Shown here piece by piece: positions 1 to 6,548 of a DNA stretch of 14,134 nucleotides. How positions within the stretch are numbered: the stretch's first letter is position 1; each line of letters starts with the position of its first letter. This stretch comes from QHWK01 sp035315685. GTDB taxonomy: Bacteria > Acidobacteriota > Vicinamibacteria > Vicinamibacterales > CAVVIG01. The position numbers and the translations under genes are program-made. The notes beneath the pieces are model-generated. The model saw only the letters and a program-made list of their open reading frames with translations. It was not told where the DNA came from and ran no database searches. The DNA lies in the NCBI GenBank assembly GCA_035315685.1, contig DATFXR010000797.1, positions 1 to 14,134 of the forward strand, in the 5' to 3' direction.

Positions 1-74
1 TGGAGATCAGCGCCGGCAACTATGGCGGCAAGCTCGGGAAGCACCATTTTCATCTGCAGCAGCTGACGGTGTAG
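1..74 (+). CDS. fhcC: Formylmethanofuran dehydrogenase subunit C, C-terminal end (partial)
   Basis: Only the last 23 codons are in the window, in the frame starting at base 3 and ending with TAG at 72-74. They read EISAGNYGGKLGKHHFHLQQ and then LTV. The GNYGG...GKHHF ending is what I recognise as the C-terminus of subunit C of the formyltransferase/hydrolase complex, a glutamate-synthase-like beta-helix subunit. In methylotrophic bacteria the Fhc complex releases formate from formyl-H4MPT through a methanofuran-type carrier. The next gene starts 13 nt downstream and makes part of that carrier, which fits one operon. The call rests on a short tail plus context, so the family is likely but not certain. 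Confidence 0.72.
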   Translation, partial: EISAGNYGGKLGKHHFHLQQLTV

Positions 75-87
75 CGCGAAGGCGATC

Positions 88-1164
88 GTGCGGATTCTCG
101 TGTACGAGTTTGCGAGCGGAGGCGGGCTCGTGGGACGGGACGTTCCGGCGTCGCTGTCGCGCGAGGGTGCCGCGATGCGAGCGGCGCTCGTGCGCGATCT
201 CGCCGCGATGCGCTGCCATGAGATCGTGACGACGGCGGACGGCCGCGTCCGACCCGCGCTGCCGCCTGACGTTGAAGTCGCGGTCCTGCCCGCGGGAGAT
301 CGCGCCCGCGAAGCGGCGCTCGATCGGCTGATCGCCAGGGCTGATGGCGTGTGGTTGATCGCGCCGGAGAGCGATCGGTGTCTCGAGCGTCTGGCTGCAA
401 GAGCGGAGCGCCAGGGAAAGGTGCTGCTGGGATCCGGCTCGCGCGCGATTGCGGGTGCGTCAGACAAGGCGCGGCTGCCCGGGCGGCTCGCCGGCGCCGG
501 CGTCAGCCACCCGGTGACGCAAGCCCTCGGACCACGTGACGATCCGCCGCGTCATGCCTGCAGGATCGGCTATCCGATTGTCGTAAAGCCCGCGCGCGGC
601 GCCGGCAGCCATGGCGTCAGTCTGGCAAGAAACGCTGCATCGCTCGATCGCGCAGTGACGCTCGCCCGGTCGGCGACGCGTGGCGCAATCCTCCTCCAGC
701 AGTACATCGCTGGCACCGCCGCGAGCGTGTCGCTGCTCGCCGACGGCGATCGCGCCGTTCCGCTGACACTGAATGCGCAGACGATGGGATCGTCGCCGCC
801 GTTTGCGTATCGGGGCGGCGTGACGCCGCTCGACCATCCGCTCGCGTCGCGGGCGATCGCCTCGGCTGTCGCCGCGTGCCACGCGCTGCCGGGGCTGCGC
901 GGCTTCGTCGGCGTCGATTTCGTCCTCACCGACTCGGCCGCGGTCGTGATCGAGGTGAACCCGCGTGTGACGACGGCGTACCTGGGTGTCAGGGCTGCGC
1001 TCGCCGAGAACGTCGCCGCGCTCGCCCTGGCGGCGTGTGGCGGCGATCTGCCGCCTGCTCCGCAGGCGGTGCGCCAGGTCCGCTTCTCGGCGTCCGGCCG
1101 CCTCGCGTCCACGGCAGGGCTCGCGACGCCCGACGCGCGCGAACGCGAAGGAACGTCGAAATGA
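88..1164 (+). CDS. mfnD: ATP-grasp ligase, MfnD-like (tyramine-L-glutamate ligase of methanofuran synthesis)
   Basis: This 358-residue protein belongs to the ATP-grasp superfamily (COG1821 type). The N-terminus MRILVYEFASGGG is typical of the MfnD group. The ATP-grasp core follows: a lysine in GYPIVVKPARGAGSHG (K167), and the metal-binding end IEVNPR (E289, N291) at about 287-293. In methanogens MfnD joins glutamate to tyramine, an early step in making methanofuran; methylotrophic bacteria use a homologue for methylofuran. The start is GTG at 88, with GAAGG at 78-82 five bases upstream. It sits between fhcC and mfnF, so the carrier-making genes lie beside the enzyme that uses the carrier. The substrate is inferred from family and context; a different amine-glutamate ligation is possible. 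Confidence 0.82.
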   Translation: MRILVYEFASGGGLVGRDVPASLSREGAAMRAALVRDLAAMRCHEIVTTADGRVRPALPPDVEVAVLPAGDRAREAALDRLIARADGVWLIAPESDRCLERLAARAERQGKVLLGSGSRAIAGASDKARLPGRLAGAGVSHPVTQALGPRDDPPRHACRIGYPIVVKPARGAGSHGVSLARNAASLDRAVTLARSATRGAILLQQYIAGTAASVSLLADGDRAVPLTLNAQTMGSSPPFAYRGGVTPLDHPLASRAIASAVAACHALPGLRGFVGVDFVLTDSAAVVIEVNPRVTTAYLGVRAALAENVAALALAACGGDLPPAPQAVRQVRFSASGRLASTAGLATPDAREREGTSK

Positions 1165-1212
1165 TTTCATCACCCGAACGCCGCGGTTTTGTGCTTTCGT
1201 GGTGCCGCCTGA

Positions 1213-2250
1213 ATGGCTGACACGATCCTCGGGTGGGACGTTGGCGGCGCCAACATCAAGATGGCGCGCCTCGACGCTGACCGGTCGCGCCCGCCGGCCG
1301 TTGTCGAGCGCCCGTTTCCGCTCTGGCGCGAATTCGATCGTCTGGCGTCGGTGCTGGCGTCGCTCGCCCCCGCCGCCGGCCCTGCACCGATCATGGCCGT
1401 CACGATGACGGCGGAACTGGCCGATTGCTTCGCGACCAAGCGCGACGGCGTCGGCTTCGTCATCCGCGCATTCGAAACGGCCTTTCCCGCCTCCGCGCTC
1501 TTCATCTACGGCGTCGATGGACGATTCCGCTCCAGCGAACAGGTGCGGCACCGGCCGCTCGACGTTGCCGCGGCCAATTGGATGGCGACCGCGACGCTCG
1601 TCGCTCGCGCTGCGCCGAGCGCACTGGTGATCGACGTGGGCAGCACGACGACTGACATCATTCCGATCGCCAACGGCCGTGTGGCATCGGTAGGCTTCAG
1701 CGATCCGGCGAGACTGCGCGTCGGGGAACTCGTCTACACCGGCTGCCTGCGCACGCCAGTCTCTGCGATCGTTCGATCGGTGCCGCTTCACGACGGACGA
1801 TGCCGCGTTGCGGCGGAGCATTTTGCGATCACGGCCGACGTGTATCGGTGGCTCGGGCCGATCGCGGAAGCCGACTACACGTGCGAGACTCCCGATGGCC
1901 GCGGCCGGAGCGAGACCGAGGCCGGCGCGCGTCTCGCGCGAATGGTCTGCGCTGACGGCGAGATGCTTTCGACGGCGGACATCACCGCAATCGCCGATCA
2001 CGTGGCGCGAACGCAGACGCGGCAGATCGCGCACGCGATCCGGCAGGTGATGCGGCGCCTGGCCGCCGGTCCGCCGCCGGTTGCGGTGGTCGGAGGCAGT
2101 GGCGCCTTTCTGGCGAGGGCCGCCGCGGAAACCACCGGACTCGCCGCACACGATCTCGCCGAGCACCTCGGAGCGGATGCGGCCCGCGCGGCGCCGGCCG
2201 CCGCTGTCGCCTGGCTGCTCGCGGAACTGATGATGACCACGAACGGATGA
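1213..2250 (+). CDS. mfnF: H4MPT-linked C1 transfer protein, MfnF-like (hydantoinase/oxoprolinase superfamily)
   Basis: This 345-residue protein has the ASKHA (actin/HSP70-like) nucleotide-binding motifs of the HyuA/COG1548 family: GWDVGGANIK at 7-16, VIDVGSTTTDIIPI at 139-152, and VVGGSGAFL at 292-300. The family is known from bacteria and archaea that carry H4MPT-linked C1 genes. The Methanocaldococcus member MfnF condenses the aminomethyl-furan diphosphate with gamma-glutamyltyramine to give the methanofuran core. With MfnD upstream supplying gamma-glutamyltyramine, the pair fits consecutive use in the same pathway. The 48-nt gap to mfnD has no clear ribosome binding site, only TGGTG a little upstream. 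The stop codon overlaps the mch start as ATGA, which suggests translational coupling. Family call is strong; the exact reaction is inferred. Confidence 0.85.
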   Translation: MADTILGWDVGGANIKMARLDADRSRPPAVVERPFPLWREFDRLASVLASLAPAAGPAPIMAVTMTAELADCFATKRDGVGFVIRAFETAFPASALFIYGVDGRFRSSEQVRHRPLDVAAANWMATATLVARAAPSALVIDVGSTTTDIIPIANGRVASVGFSDPARLRVGELVYTGCLRTPVSAIVRSVPLHDGRCRVAAEHFAITADVYRWLGPIAEADYTCETPDGRGRSETEAGARLARMVCADGEMLSTADITAIADHVARTQTRQIAHAIRQVMRRLAAGPPPVAVVGGSGAFLARAAAETTGLAAHDLAEHLGADAARAAPAAAVAWLLAELMMTTNG

Positions 2251-3203
2251 CCGACCTGCGGATGAACGAGCGGGCATGGCTGCTCGCCGATCAATGCGCT
2301 GACCGTGCCGACGAACTGCGTGTAACGGTCCGGACGCTCGCGAGCGGCGCCCGCGTGATCGACGCCGGCATCGATGCGGCTGGCGGTCTGGCCGCCGGAC
2401 TGGTTCTCGCCGAGCTCTGCATGGGCGGACTCGGGCGCGTCGAGCTTGCCTCGCTCACGATCGGCGGCGAGTCATGGCCTGGCTTGCAAGTCTGGACCGA
2501 CCACCCGGCCGCATGCTGCATGGCATCGCAGTACGCCGGCTGGGCGATCAACCCGGACGGCTTCTTCGCGATGGGCTCCGGACCGCTGCGTGCGAAAGCC
2601 CGCGTCGAGAAGGAGTTGTTCGCGAAGCTCGGCTACGCGGACGAAGCCCGACGCGGCGTGCTCGTGCTCGAGGGGCGAACCCTGCCGACCGACGCGGTCG
2701 CGCAGTGGGTTGCCGGGAAGGCCGGCCTCGCAGCGTCCGCCCTCACCTTTGCGATCGCGCCAACCGCCAGCCTCGCTGGCGGCATTCAAATCGCCGCGCG
2801 CGTGCTCGAGACCGGTCTCCACAAGATGGACGCCATTGGTTTCGATGTCACGAGGGTGGTCAGCGCGTTCGGCACTGCGCCGTGGCCGCCCCTCGCGCGC
2901 AGTGACATCCGCGCGATCGGCCGCACCAACGACTGCATTCTCTACGGCGGTCAGGCGCGATACGTCGTACGAGCGGAGGATGCGGAGCTCGCCGCGCTCG
3001 TCGAACGGCTGCCTGCTTCGGCCTCGTCCGACTATGGGACGCCGTTCTACGACATCTTCAAGCGCTACGACAACGACTTCTATAAAATCGACCCGATGCT
3101 GTTCAGTCCGGCAGAGGTCTGGCTCACCAGCGTGACGAGCGGACGGACGTTTCACGGCGGTCACGTAAATGCGGACGTGCTTCGGCTGTCGCTGAACGAC
3201 TGA
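2247..3203 (+). CDS. mch: Methenyltetrahydromethanopterin cyclohydrolase
   Basis: This cytosolic enzyme interconverts 5,10-methenyl- and formyl-H4MPT, the step between the methylene-H4MPT dehydrogenases and the Fhc complex. The 318 residues match the usual length. Diagnostic stretches are TDHPAACCMASQYAGWAI (84-101), AMGSGPLRA (108-116), TASLAGGIQIAARV (173-186) with LETGLHKMDAIGFD after it, and GRTNDCILYGG (225-235). R185 and E188 have the same spacing as the Arg/Glu pair that I remember as catalytic in the Archaeoglobus enzyme. The start ATG overlaps the mfnF stop; a second in-frame ATG at 2262 (MNERAW) is possible. This is the most secure marker that the cluster uses tetrahydromethanopterin rather than only folate. 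Confidence 0.96.
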   Translation: MTDLRMNERAWLLADQCADRADELRVTVRTLASGARVIDAGIDAAGGLAAGLVLAELCMGGLGRVELASLTIGGESWPGLQVWTDHPAACCMASQYAGWAINPDGFFAMGSGPLRAKARVEKELFAKLGYADEARRGVLVLEGRTLPTDAVAQWVAGKAGLAASALTFAIAPTASLAGGIQIAARVLETGLHKMDAIGFDVTRVVSAFGTAPWPPLARSDIRAIGRTNDCILYGGQARYVVRAEDAELAALVERLPASASSDYGTPFYDIFKRYDNDFYKIDPMLFSPAEVWLTSVTSGRTFHGGHVNADVLRLSLND

Positions 3204-3220
3204 AAAGGGCTGATCGCTAA

Positions 3221-3252
3221 TTCAGCCATTTAGCCATCAGCCATCAGCCATC
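3221..3252 (+). repeat. Tandem heptamer repeat (AGCCATC) before the RimK-like gene
   Basis: Three perfect head-to-tail copies of AGCCATC fill 3232-3252. A degenerate copy, CAGCCAT, lies just before them at 3223-3229. The array takes up most of the 53-nt gap between mch and the next gene and stops only a few bases before its start codon. It stands where a ribosome binding site would be expected, and none is visible. Similar heptamer stutters occur between genes of Vicinamibacteria-like genomes in my memory, but that is not checked here. Confidence 0.8.
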
Positions 3253-3259
3253 GACTGTG

Positions 3260-4207
3260 ATGCGCGTCATTATTCTCAGCAAGCCCGGGTGGCATGCAGA
3301 CCAGTTGTGCCGCGCGCTCGACGAGCGCGGACATCATGGCCGCGTGCTGCCGTACGAATCGCTGGTCGCATCCTTCGGCGGCGGGCGCGCCGCCGCAAGC
3401 ACGCTGTCGTGCGACGAGGCCTCCGTCCTCGACGCCGACGCGGTGCTGGTCCGCTTCATTCCGTCCGGATCGCTCGAGCAGATCATCTATCGGGTCGATG
3501 CGCTGCACTGGATCGAGGATCGCGGCGTGCCGATCATGAACGCGCCGCGGACAATCGAGCGGACGGTCGACAAGTTCTATACCGATGCGCGGCTTCGCGA
3601 GGCCGGGCTTCCGACGCCCGAAACCTTCGTCTGCGAGCGCGCCGCCGATGCGATGACGGCGATTCGCGCCATGCTCGACGACGAAGGTGGCGGCAGCACT
3701 GCACGCGCCGTCGTCATCAAGCCGATTTTCGGATCGATGGGGCACGGCATCGTGCGCGTGAACGATCCCGACGTTGGCTTTCGTGTCGTGCAGGCGCTCG
3801 ATCAGCTCCGGTCGGTCTTCTACGTTCAGCGGGCGATCGAGACCGGCGGCCGCGACGTGCGTGTCTTCGTCGTCGGCGGCCGGGTGGTTGGTGCGATCGA
3901 GCGGCGCGCTGAAGATGGTGACTGGCGCAGCAACGTGTCGCGAGGTGGATCCGCGAGGCCGTTTTCGCTGCCCGCCGCATGGGGAGCGCTTGCGCTCCGA
4001 GCGGCGGCCGCGATCGGTGCCGATTACGCCGGTGTGGATCTGTTGCCGTCGACAGACGGCGGTGCGGTGTTCGTACTCGAAGTGAACGGCATCCCGGGAT
4101 GGCAGGGCCTGCAGCAGGCGACAGGGATCGACGTCGCCGGGGCGATTGTGGATCATCTGGTAGACCGCGTCCGATCCGGGCGGTCCGCCGTGGTAACGTC
4201 CGCATGA
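3260..4207 (+). CDS. RimK-family ATP-grasp ligase (probable cofactor glutamate ligase)
   Basis: This 315-residue protein is a RimK/MptN-type ATP-grasp enzyme (COG0189). Visible features are K105 in the central region, the nucleotide-binding lysine in VVIKPIFGSMGHGI (K154), GRDVRVFVVGG (198-208), the SNVSRGG loop (224-230), and the metal-binding LEVNGIPGW (273-281). Relatives attach glutamate to ribosomal protein S6, tetrahydromethanopterin or coenzyme F420. In this cluster the likely acceptor is a C1 cofactor: either the pterin side chain or the polyglutamate tail of methylofuran. The start is ambiguous: GTG at 3257 is directly followed by ATG at 3260, and neither has a ribosome binding site. 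I chose ATG because it gives the usual MRVIIL beta strand. The stop overlaps the next start (ATGA at 4204-4207). Confidence 0.85.
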   Translation: MRVIILSKPGWHADQLCRALDERGHHGRVLPYESLVASFGGGRAAASTLSCDEASVLDADAVLVRFIPSGSLEQIIYRVDALHWIEDRGVPIMNAPRTIERTVDKFYTDARLREAGLPTPETFVCERAADAMTAIRAMLDDEGGGSTARAVVIKPIFGSMGHGIVRVNDPDVGFRVVQALDQLRSVFYVQRAIETGGRDVRVFVVGGRVVGAIERRAEDGDWRSNVSRGGSARPFSLPAAWGALALRAAAAIGADYAGVDLLPSTDGGAVFVLEVNGIPGWQGLQQATGIDVAGAIVDHLVDRVRSGRSAVVTSA

Positions 4208-5235
4208 TCGCGGCCGCATCGGGAGAGGCAACGGGCCACTCGATCGCGGCGGTAGACGTCGCGATTGCGGCACAGCTCGCGTGCCTGCTCGAGGCGAGCG
4301 CTCCCAAGCCTGGAAACGTGTCCCGGGGGCGGCATTTTGCCGACGTGGGCTACGAGGCGTTCCTTGCGAGCGCCGCCGCGATCGGCGGTCCGCTGATTGA
4401 GGCCGGCTCACGTCCGCTCGGCGAGACTGTCCGCCTCGCGATCGAGGCGACGGCGCGCTGGACACGATCGAACACGAATCTCGGCATCGTGCTGCTGCTC
4501 GCGCCGCTCGCGCGCGCCGCACGCGTCTGGCTAAAGCCGGACACTACGGCCAAGACGGTCCGGCTGAAGCCGGACACTATGCACGAGGTTGCTGCACGCG
4601 ATGCCCCGTCACCCGTAGTGTCCGGCTTCAGCCCGACCCTCCGCGACACTGTTCGAGAGGTGCTGGCGCAAACAACTGTCGACGATGCGCGCGAGGTGTA
4701 TGCCGCAATCCGCCTGGCGGCACCGGGCGGACTTGGACGCGTCGCCGAGCAGGACGTCGCCGGCGAGCCGACCCAGACGCTGGTCGACGTGATGCGCCTG
4801 GCCGCCGATCGCGACGCGATTGCGCGTGAATACACAAACGCGTTCGCGTCGACGTTTCTTGTCGGCGTGCCGGCGCTCGAGTGCGCGCGCCGCGACAATC
4901 TCTCGTGGGACGATGCCATCGTGGAAACGTTTCTGACGCTCCTGGGATCGACGCCCGATACACATATCGCGCGCCGTGGAGGCGCCGCGCTGGCAGCTGA
5001 GGTGTCCAGTCAGGCCCGTGCTGTGCTGGCCGCCGGTGGTGTCCGGACCGACGAGGGCAGGATCGCGATCGAACGCATGGATCGCGCGCTGCGGGACCCT
5101 GATCACCTGGCGAATCCCGGGGCGGCCGCCGACTTGACGGCCGCCGCTATCTTCGTCGTCCTCCTCAACGGCGGCTGGCAGAGGTCGTCCGGAGCACCGG
5201 CGGGAAAGGGAGGGCACGATGCAGCATCGCGGTGA
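4204..5235 (+). CDS. CitG-like triphosphoribosyl-dephospho-CoA synthase homologue with repeat insertion
   Basis: This 343-residue protein resembles the CitG/MdcB family (COG1767), which makes the triphosphoribosyl-dephospho-CoA prosthetic group precursor from ATP and dephospho-CoA. Recognisable motifs are ASAPKPGNVSRG (31-42), TNLGIVLLLAPL (91-102), and NAFASTFLVGVPAL-like helices further on. No citrate or malonate lyase genes lie nearby; COG1767 members recur in H4MPT clusters, so a role in C1 cofactor synthesis is inferred, possibly a ribosyl or nucleotidyl step. The start ATG at 4204 overlaps the stop of the ligase gene; the same frame is open further upstream, but that part lies inside the ligase. 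Residues 108-147 are an extra segment encoded by a palindromic repeat and lengthen the protein by about 40 residues over what the family normally needs. The frame is intact. The 3' end overlaps the next gene by 17 nt. Confidence 0.8.
   Translation: MIAAASGEATGHSIAAVDVAIAAQLACLLEASAPKPGNVSRGRHFADVGYEAFLASAAAIGGPLIEAGSRPLGETVRLAIEATARWTRSNTNLGIVLLLAPLARAARVWLKPDTTAKTVRLKPDTMHEVAARDAPSPVVSGFSPTLRDTVREVLAQTTVDDAREVYAAIRLAAPGGLGRVAEQDVAGEPTQTLVDVMRLAADRDAIAREYTNAFASTFLVGVPALECARRDNLSWDDAIVETFLTLLGSTPDTHIARRGGAALAAEVSSQARAVLAAGGVRTDEGRIAIERMDRALRDPDHLANPGAAADLTAAAIFVVLLNGGWQRSSGAPAGKGGHDAASR
4525..4638 (+). repeat. Palindromic repeat element inserted in frame (LKPDT / VSGFS type)
   Basis: Two direct copies of a roughly 23-base unit, with core GGCTGAAGCCGGACACTA, lie at 4525-4550 and 4558-4580. 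An inverted copy lies at 4612-4638. The inverted copy matches copy 2 exactly over 18 bases, and copy 1 with a single mismatch over about 21, so the RNA can fold into a long hairpin. In the reading frame the forward copies give WLKPDTT and RLKPDTM, and the inverted copy gives VVSGFSPT. I remember these translations as a very common repeat in Vicinamibacteria proteins. This is REP-like material that landed in the CitG-like gene without breaking it. Confidence 0.85.
5208..5213 (+). promoter_or_regulatory. Strong ribosome binding site of the PTPS-like gene
   Basis: GGGAGG, within an AAAGGGAGGG run, lies five bases before the ATG at 5219. It supports that start even though the gene begins inside the end of the CitG-like gene. 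It is the best ribosome binding site in the + strand cluster, so this gene may be translated more strongly than its neighbours. Confidence 0.75.
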
Positions 5236-5722
5236 GTACAGCGTCACCGTCGCGAAAGACTATCTCGTGTTCGCGTCGGCGCATTTCATCACCTTCGCCG
5301 GACATCGGTGCGAGGGCCTGCACGGCCACAACTACCGGGCACGCGTCACCGTCGAAGGCGGCCTCGACGAAGAGACATGGTTCGTGTTCGACTTCGTGGT
5401 CCTGAAGCGCCTCATGCGGGAGCTGTGCGACGAGATCGATCACAAGGTGCTGCTGCCGCTTCAGAACCCGAAGATTCAGATCACTGAAGAGGCCGAGGCC
5501 GTGCTGGTTGCCGTCGAGGGCGCGCCGCGCTATCGCTTCCCGCGCGTCGATTGTTCGCTGCTCCCGGTGCCGAACACCACTGTCGAGATGCTCGCAGAGC
5601 TTCTCGCCGACCGCTGCCGGGAGAAGCTCGAAAAGCTGGGCGCGCGTGGACTCACGTCGATCGAGATCGAAGTGGAGGAGAACTTCGGACAGTCGGCGGT
5701 TTACCGCGAGAAGCTCCGATAG
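5219..5722 (+). CDS. 6-pyruvoyltetrahydropterin synthase / QueD family protein
   Basis: This 167-residue protein is of the PTPS/6-carboxytetrahydropterin synthase family. Zinc ligands are H22 (SAHF), H35 and H37 (HGH). C31 sits four residues before the HGH, giving the CxxxHGH pattern of catalytically active members. DHK at 74-76 and the VPNTT...E stretch are also family-like. Typical members act on dihydroneopterin triphosphate or make 6-hydroxymethyl-dihydropterin. No queC, queE or queF gene is nearby, so a role in the pterin branch of tetrahydromethanopterin synthesis is more likely than queuosine synthesis; this is inference. The last 22 bases overlap the end of the opposing HisA-like gene. 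Confidence 0.88.
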   Translation: MQHRGEYSVTVAKDYLVFASAHFITFAGHRCEGLHGHNYRARVTVEGGLDEETWFVFDFVVLKRLMRELCDEIDHKVLLPLQNPKIQITEEAEAVLVAVEGAPRYRFPRVDCSLLPVPNTTVEMLAELLADRCREKLEKLGARGLTSIEIEVEENFGQSAVYREKLR

Positions 5723-6465
5723 CCGGCCGCCGCGGCGATCTCGGCGACGCCGATACGACCGTCGTGCAGCGCCGTGGCGACGAGCGCGCCGTCGCATCCG
5801 GCGCCGGCCAGCCGCTCGAGATCCTCGGCGCCGCGCACGCCGCCGCCCGCTAACAACCTCGACCCGGTCGTGGCCGCGCGGATGCGCGCCAGCAGGTCGA
5901 CGTCCAATCCGCCCGCGATTCCGACCCGCGCCAGATCGATCACCATGACCGTGCCGGCGCCAGCATCGTTCGCCCGCGCCGCCAGCGCGTGTGGCGCCTC
6001 ATCCGTGGACACGCGGGCGTCCCTCGCGACAATCGGCTGACCATCGCGCAGGTCGAGGCTGAAGGCGACCTGTTCGCCGCCAATCGCCTGACAGATATCG
6101 CGAAGCGCGGCGAAATCACTCAGCGTTTCGAGCGCGACGACGACGCGTCGCGCGCCGAGCGCAAGCGCATCGCGTGCGCGATCGATTGACGTCACGCCGA
6201 TGTCGAGCAGCAGCGGCGCGCCGATCGCCGCGATCGCTGCGATGAGCGTATCGTGTGACGGCCGGCCGCCGAGCGCATCGAGATCGGCGAGGTACAGCTC
6301 GCTGATACCCAATTGCTCGACGTACGCGTGGGCGACGTCGACGGCGTCACCAGGCCGGATCGTCGCGCCCGCGACCGACTGCACCGGCTGGTAGAGCTCG
6401 CGCCTGCCCGCGCGTGCGTGAACAGCCTGGCCGCCGCGCACATCGATCACGCCGATTACCTGCAT
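5701..6465 (-). CDS. HisA-like TIM-barrel protein of the C1 cofactor cluster (COG1411 type)
   Basis: This 254-residue protein is a HisA/HisF-related (beta/alpha)8 barrel. The N-terminus VIGVIDVRGGQAVHARAG places D8 as in HisA. A second acidic residue, D138, lies in AFSLDLRDG, and phosphate-binding glycines are in LLAGGGVRG (205-212) and near VATALHDG. The HARAGRRELYQPV pattern differs from true HisA, and no other his gene is near, so I call the HisA-related group found with H4MPT genes rather than the histidine enzyme. It probably isomerises or rearranges a phosphorylated intermediate of cofactor synthesis; the substrate is unknown. It faces the PTPS-like gene and overlaps its end by 22 bp, leaving no room for a terminator. 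The start is ATG at 6465 with only a weak TGAAG upstream; TACACT lies just before and could be a -10 box of a near-leaderless transcript. Confidence 0.8.
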   Translation of the reverse strand: MQVIGVIDVRGGQAVHARAGRRELYQPVQSVAGATIRPGDAVDVAHAYVEQLGISELYLADLDALGGRPSHDTLIAAIAAIGAPLLLDIGVTSIDRARDALALGARRVVVALETLSDFAALRDICQAIGGEQVAFSLDLRDGQPIVARDARVSTDEAPHALAARANDAGAGTVMVIDLARVGIAGGLDVDLLARIRAATTGSRLLAGGGVRGAEDLERLAGAGCDGALVATALHDGRIGVAEIAAAAGYRSFSR

Positions 6466-6479
6466 GCTTCAGTGTACGC

Positions 6480-6508
6480 GCCGGCCGGCACAGAGAGCCG
6501 GGCCCGGC
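6480..6508. repeat. Two GC-rich perfect palindromes between hisA-like and cupin genes
   Basis: GCCGGCCGGC (6480-6489) and GCCGGGCCCGGC (6497-6508) are each fully self-complementary. They sit in the 83-bp gap between the end of the cupin gene and the start of the HisA-like gene, both on the - strand. They could be operator half-sites or part of a transcription stop, but no T-run follows, and chance is plausible in such GC-rich DNA. Confidence 0.4.
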
Positions 6509-6548
6509 AAGAGGCGACCGTCGTCATGCCGAGCCGGTGCGCGGCCGA

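Noticed and set aside
460..2277. 605-codon open frame on the - strand across mfnD and mfnF
   Set aside because: It is arginine-rich low-complexity translation lying antisense to two recognised genes; long antisense frames are expected in GC-rich coding DNA.
3979..4203. N-terminal extension of the CitG-like protein
   Set aside because: It would overlap the RimK-like gene by over 200 bases and reads as arginine-rich shadow; ATG 4204 overlaps the ligase stop as ATGA and begins right before family-like sequence.
5701..6465. True hisA of histidine synthesis
   Set aside because: No other his gene is nearby, the N-terminal pattern HARAGRRELYQPV is that of the C1-cluster group, and the neighbours are cofactor genes. 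It is not fully excluded.
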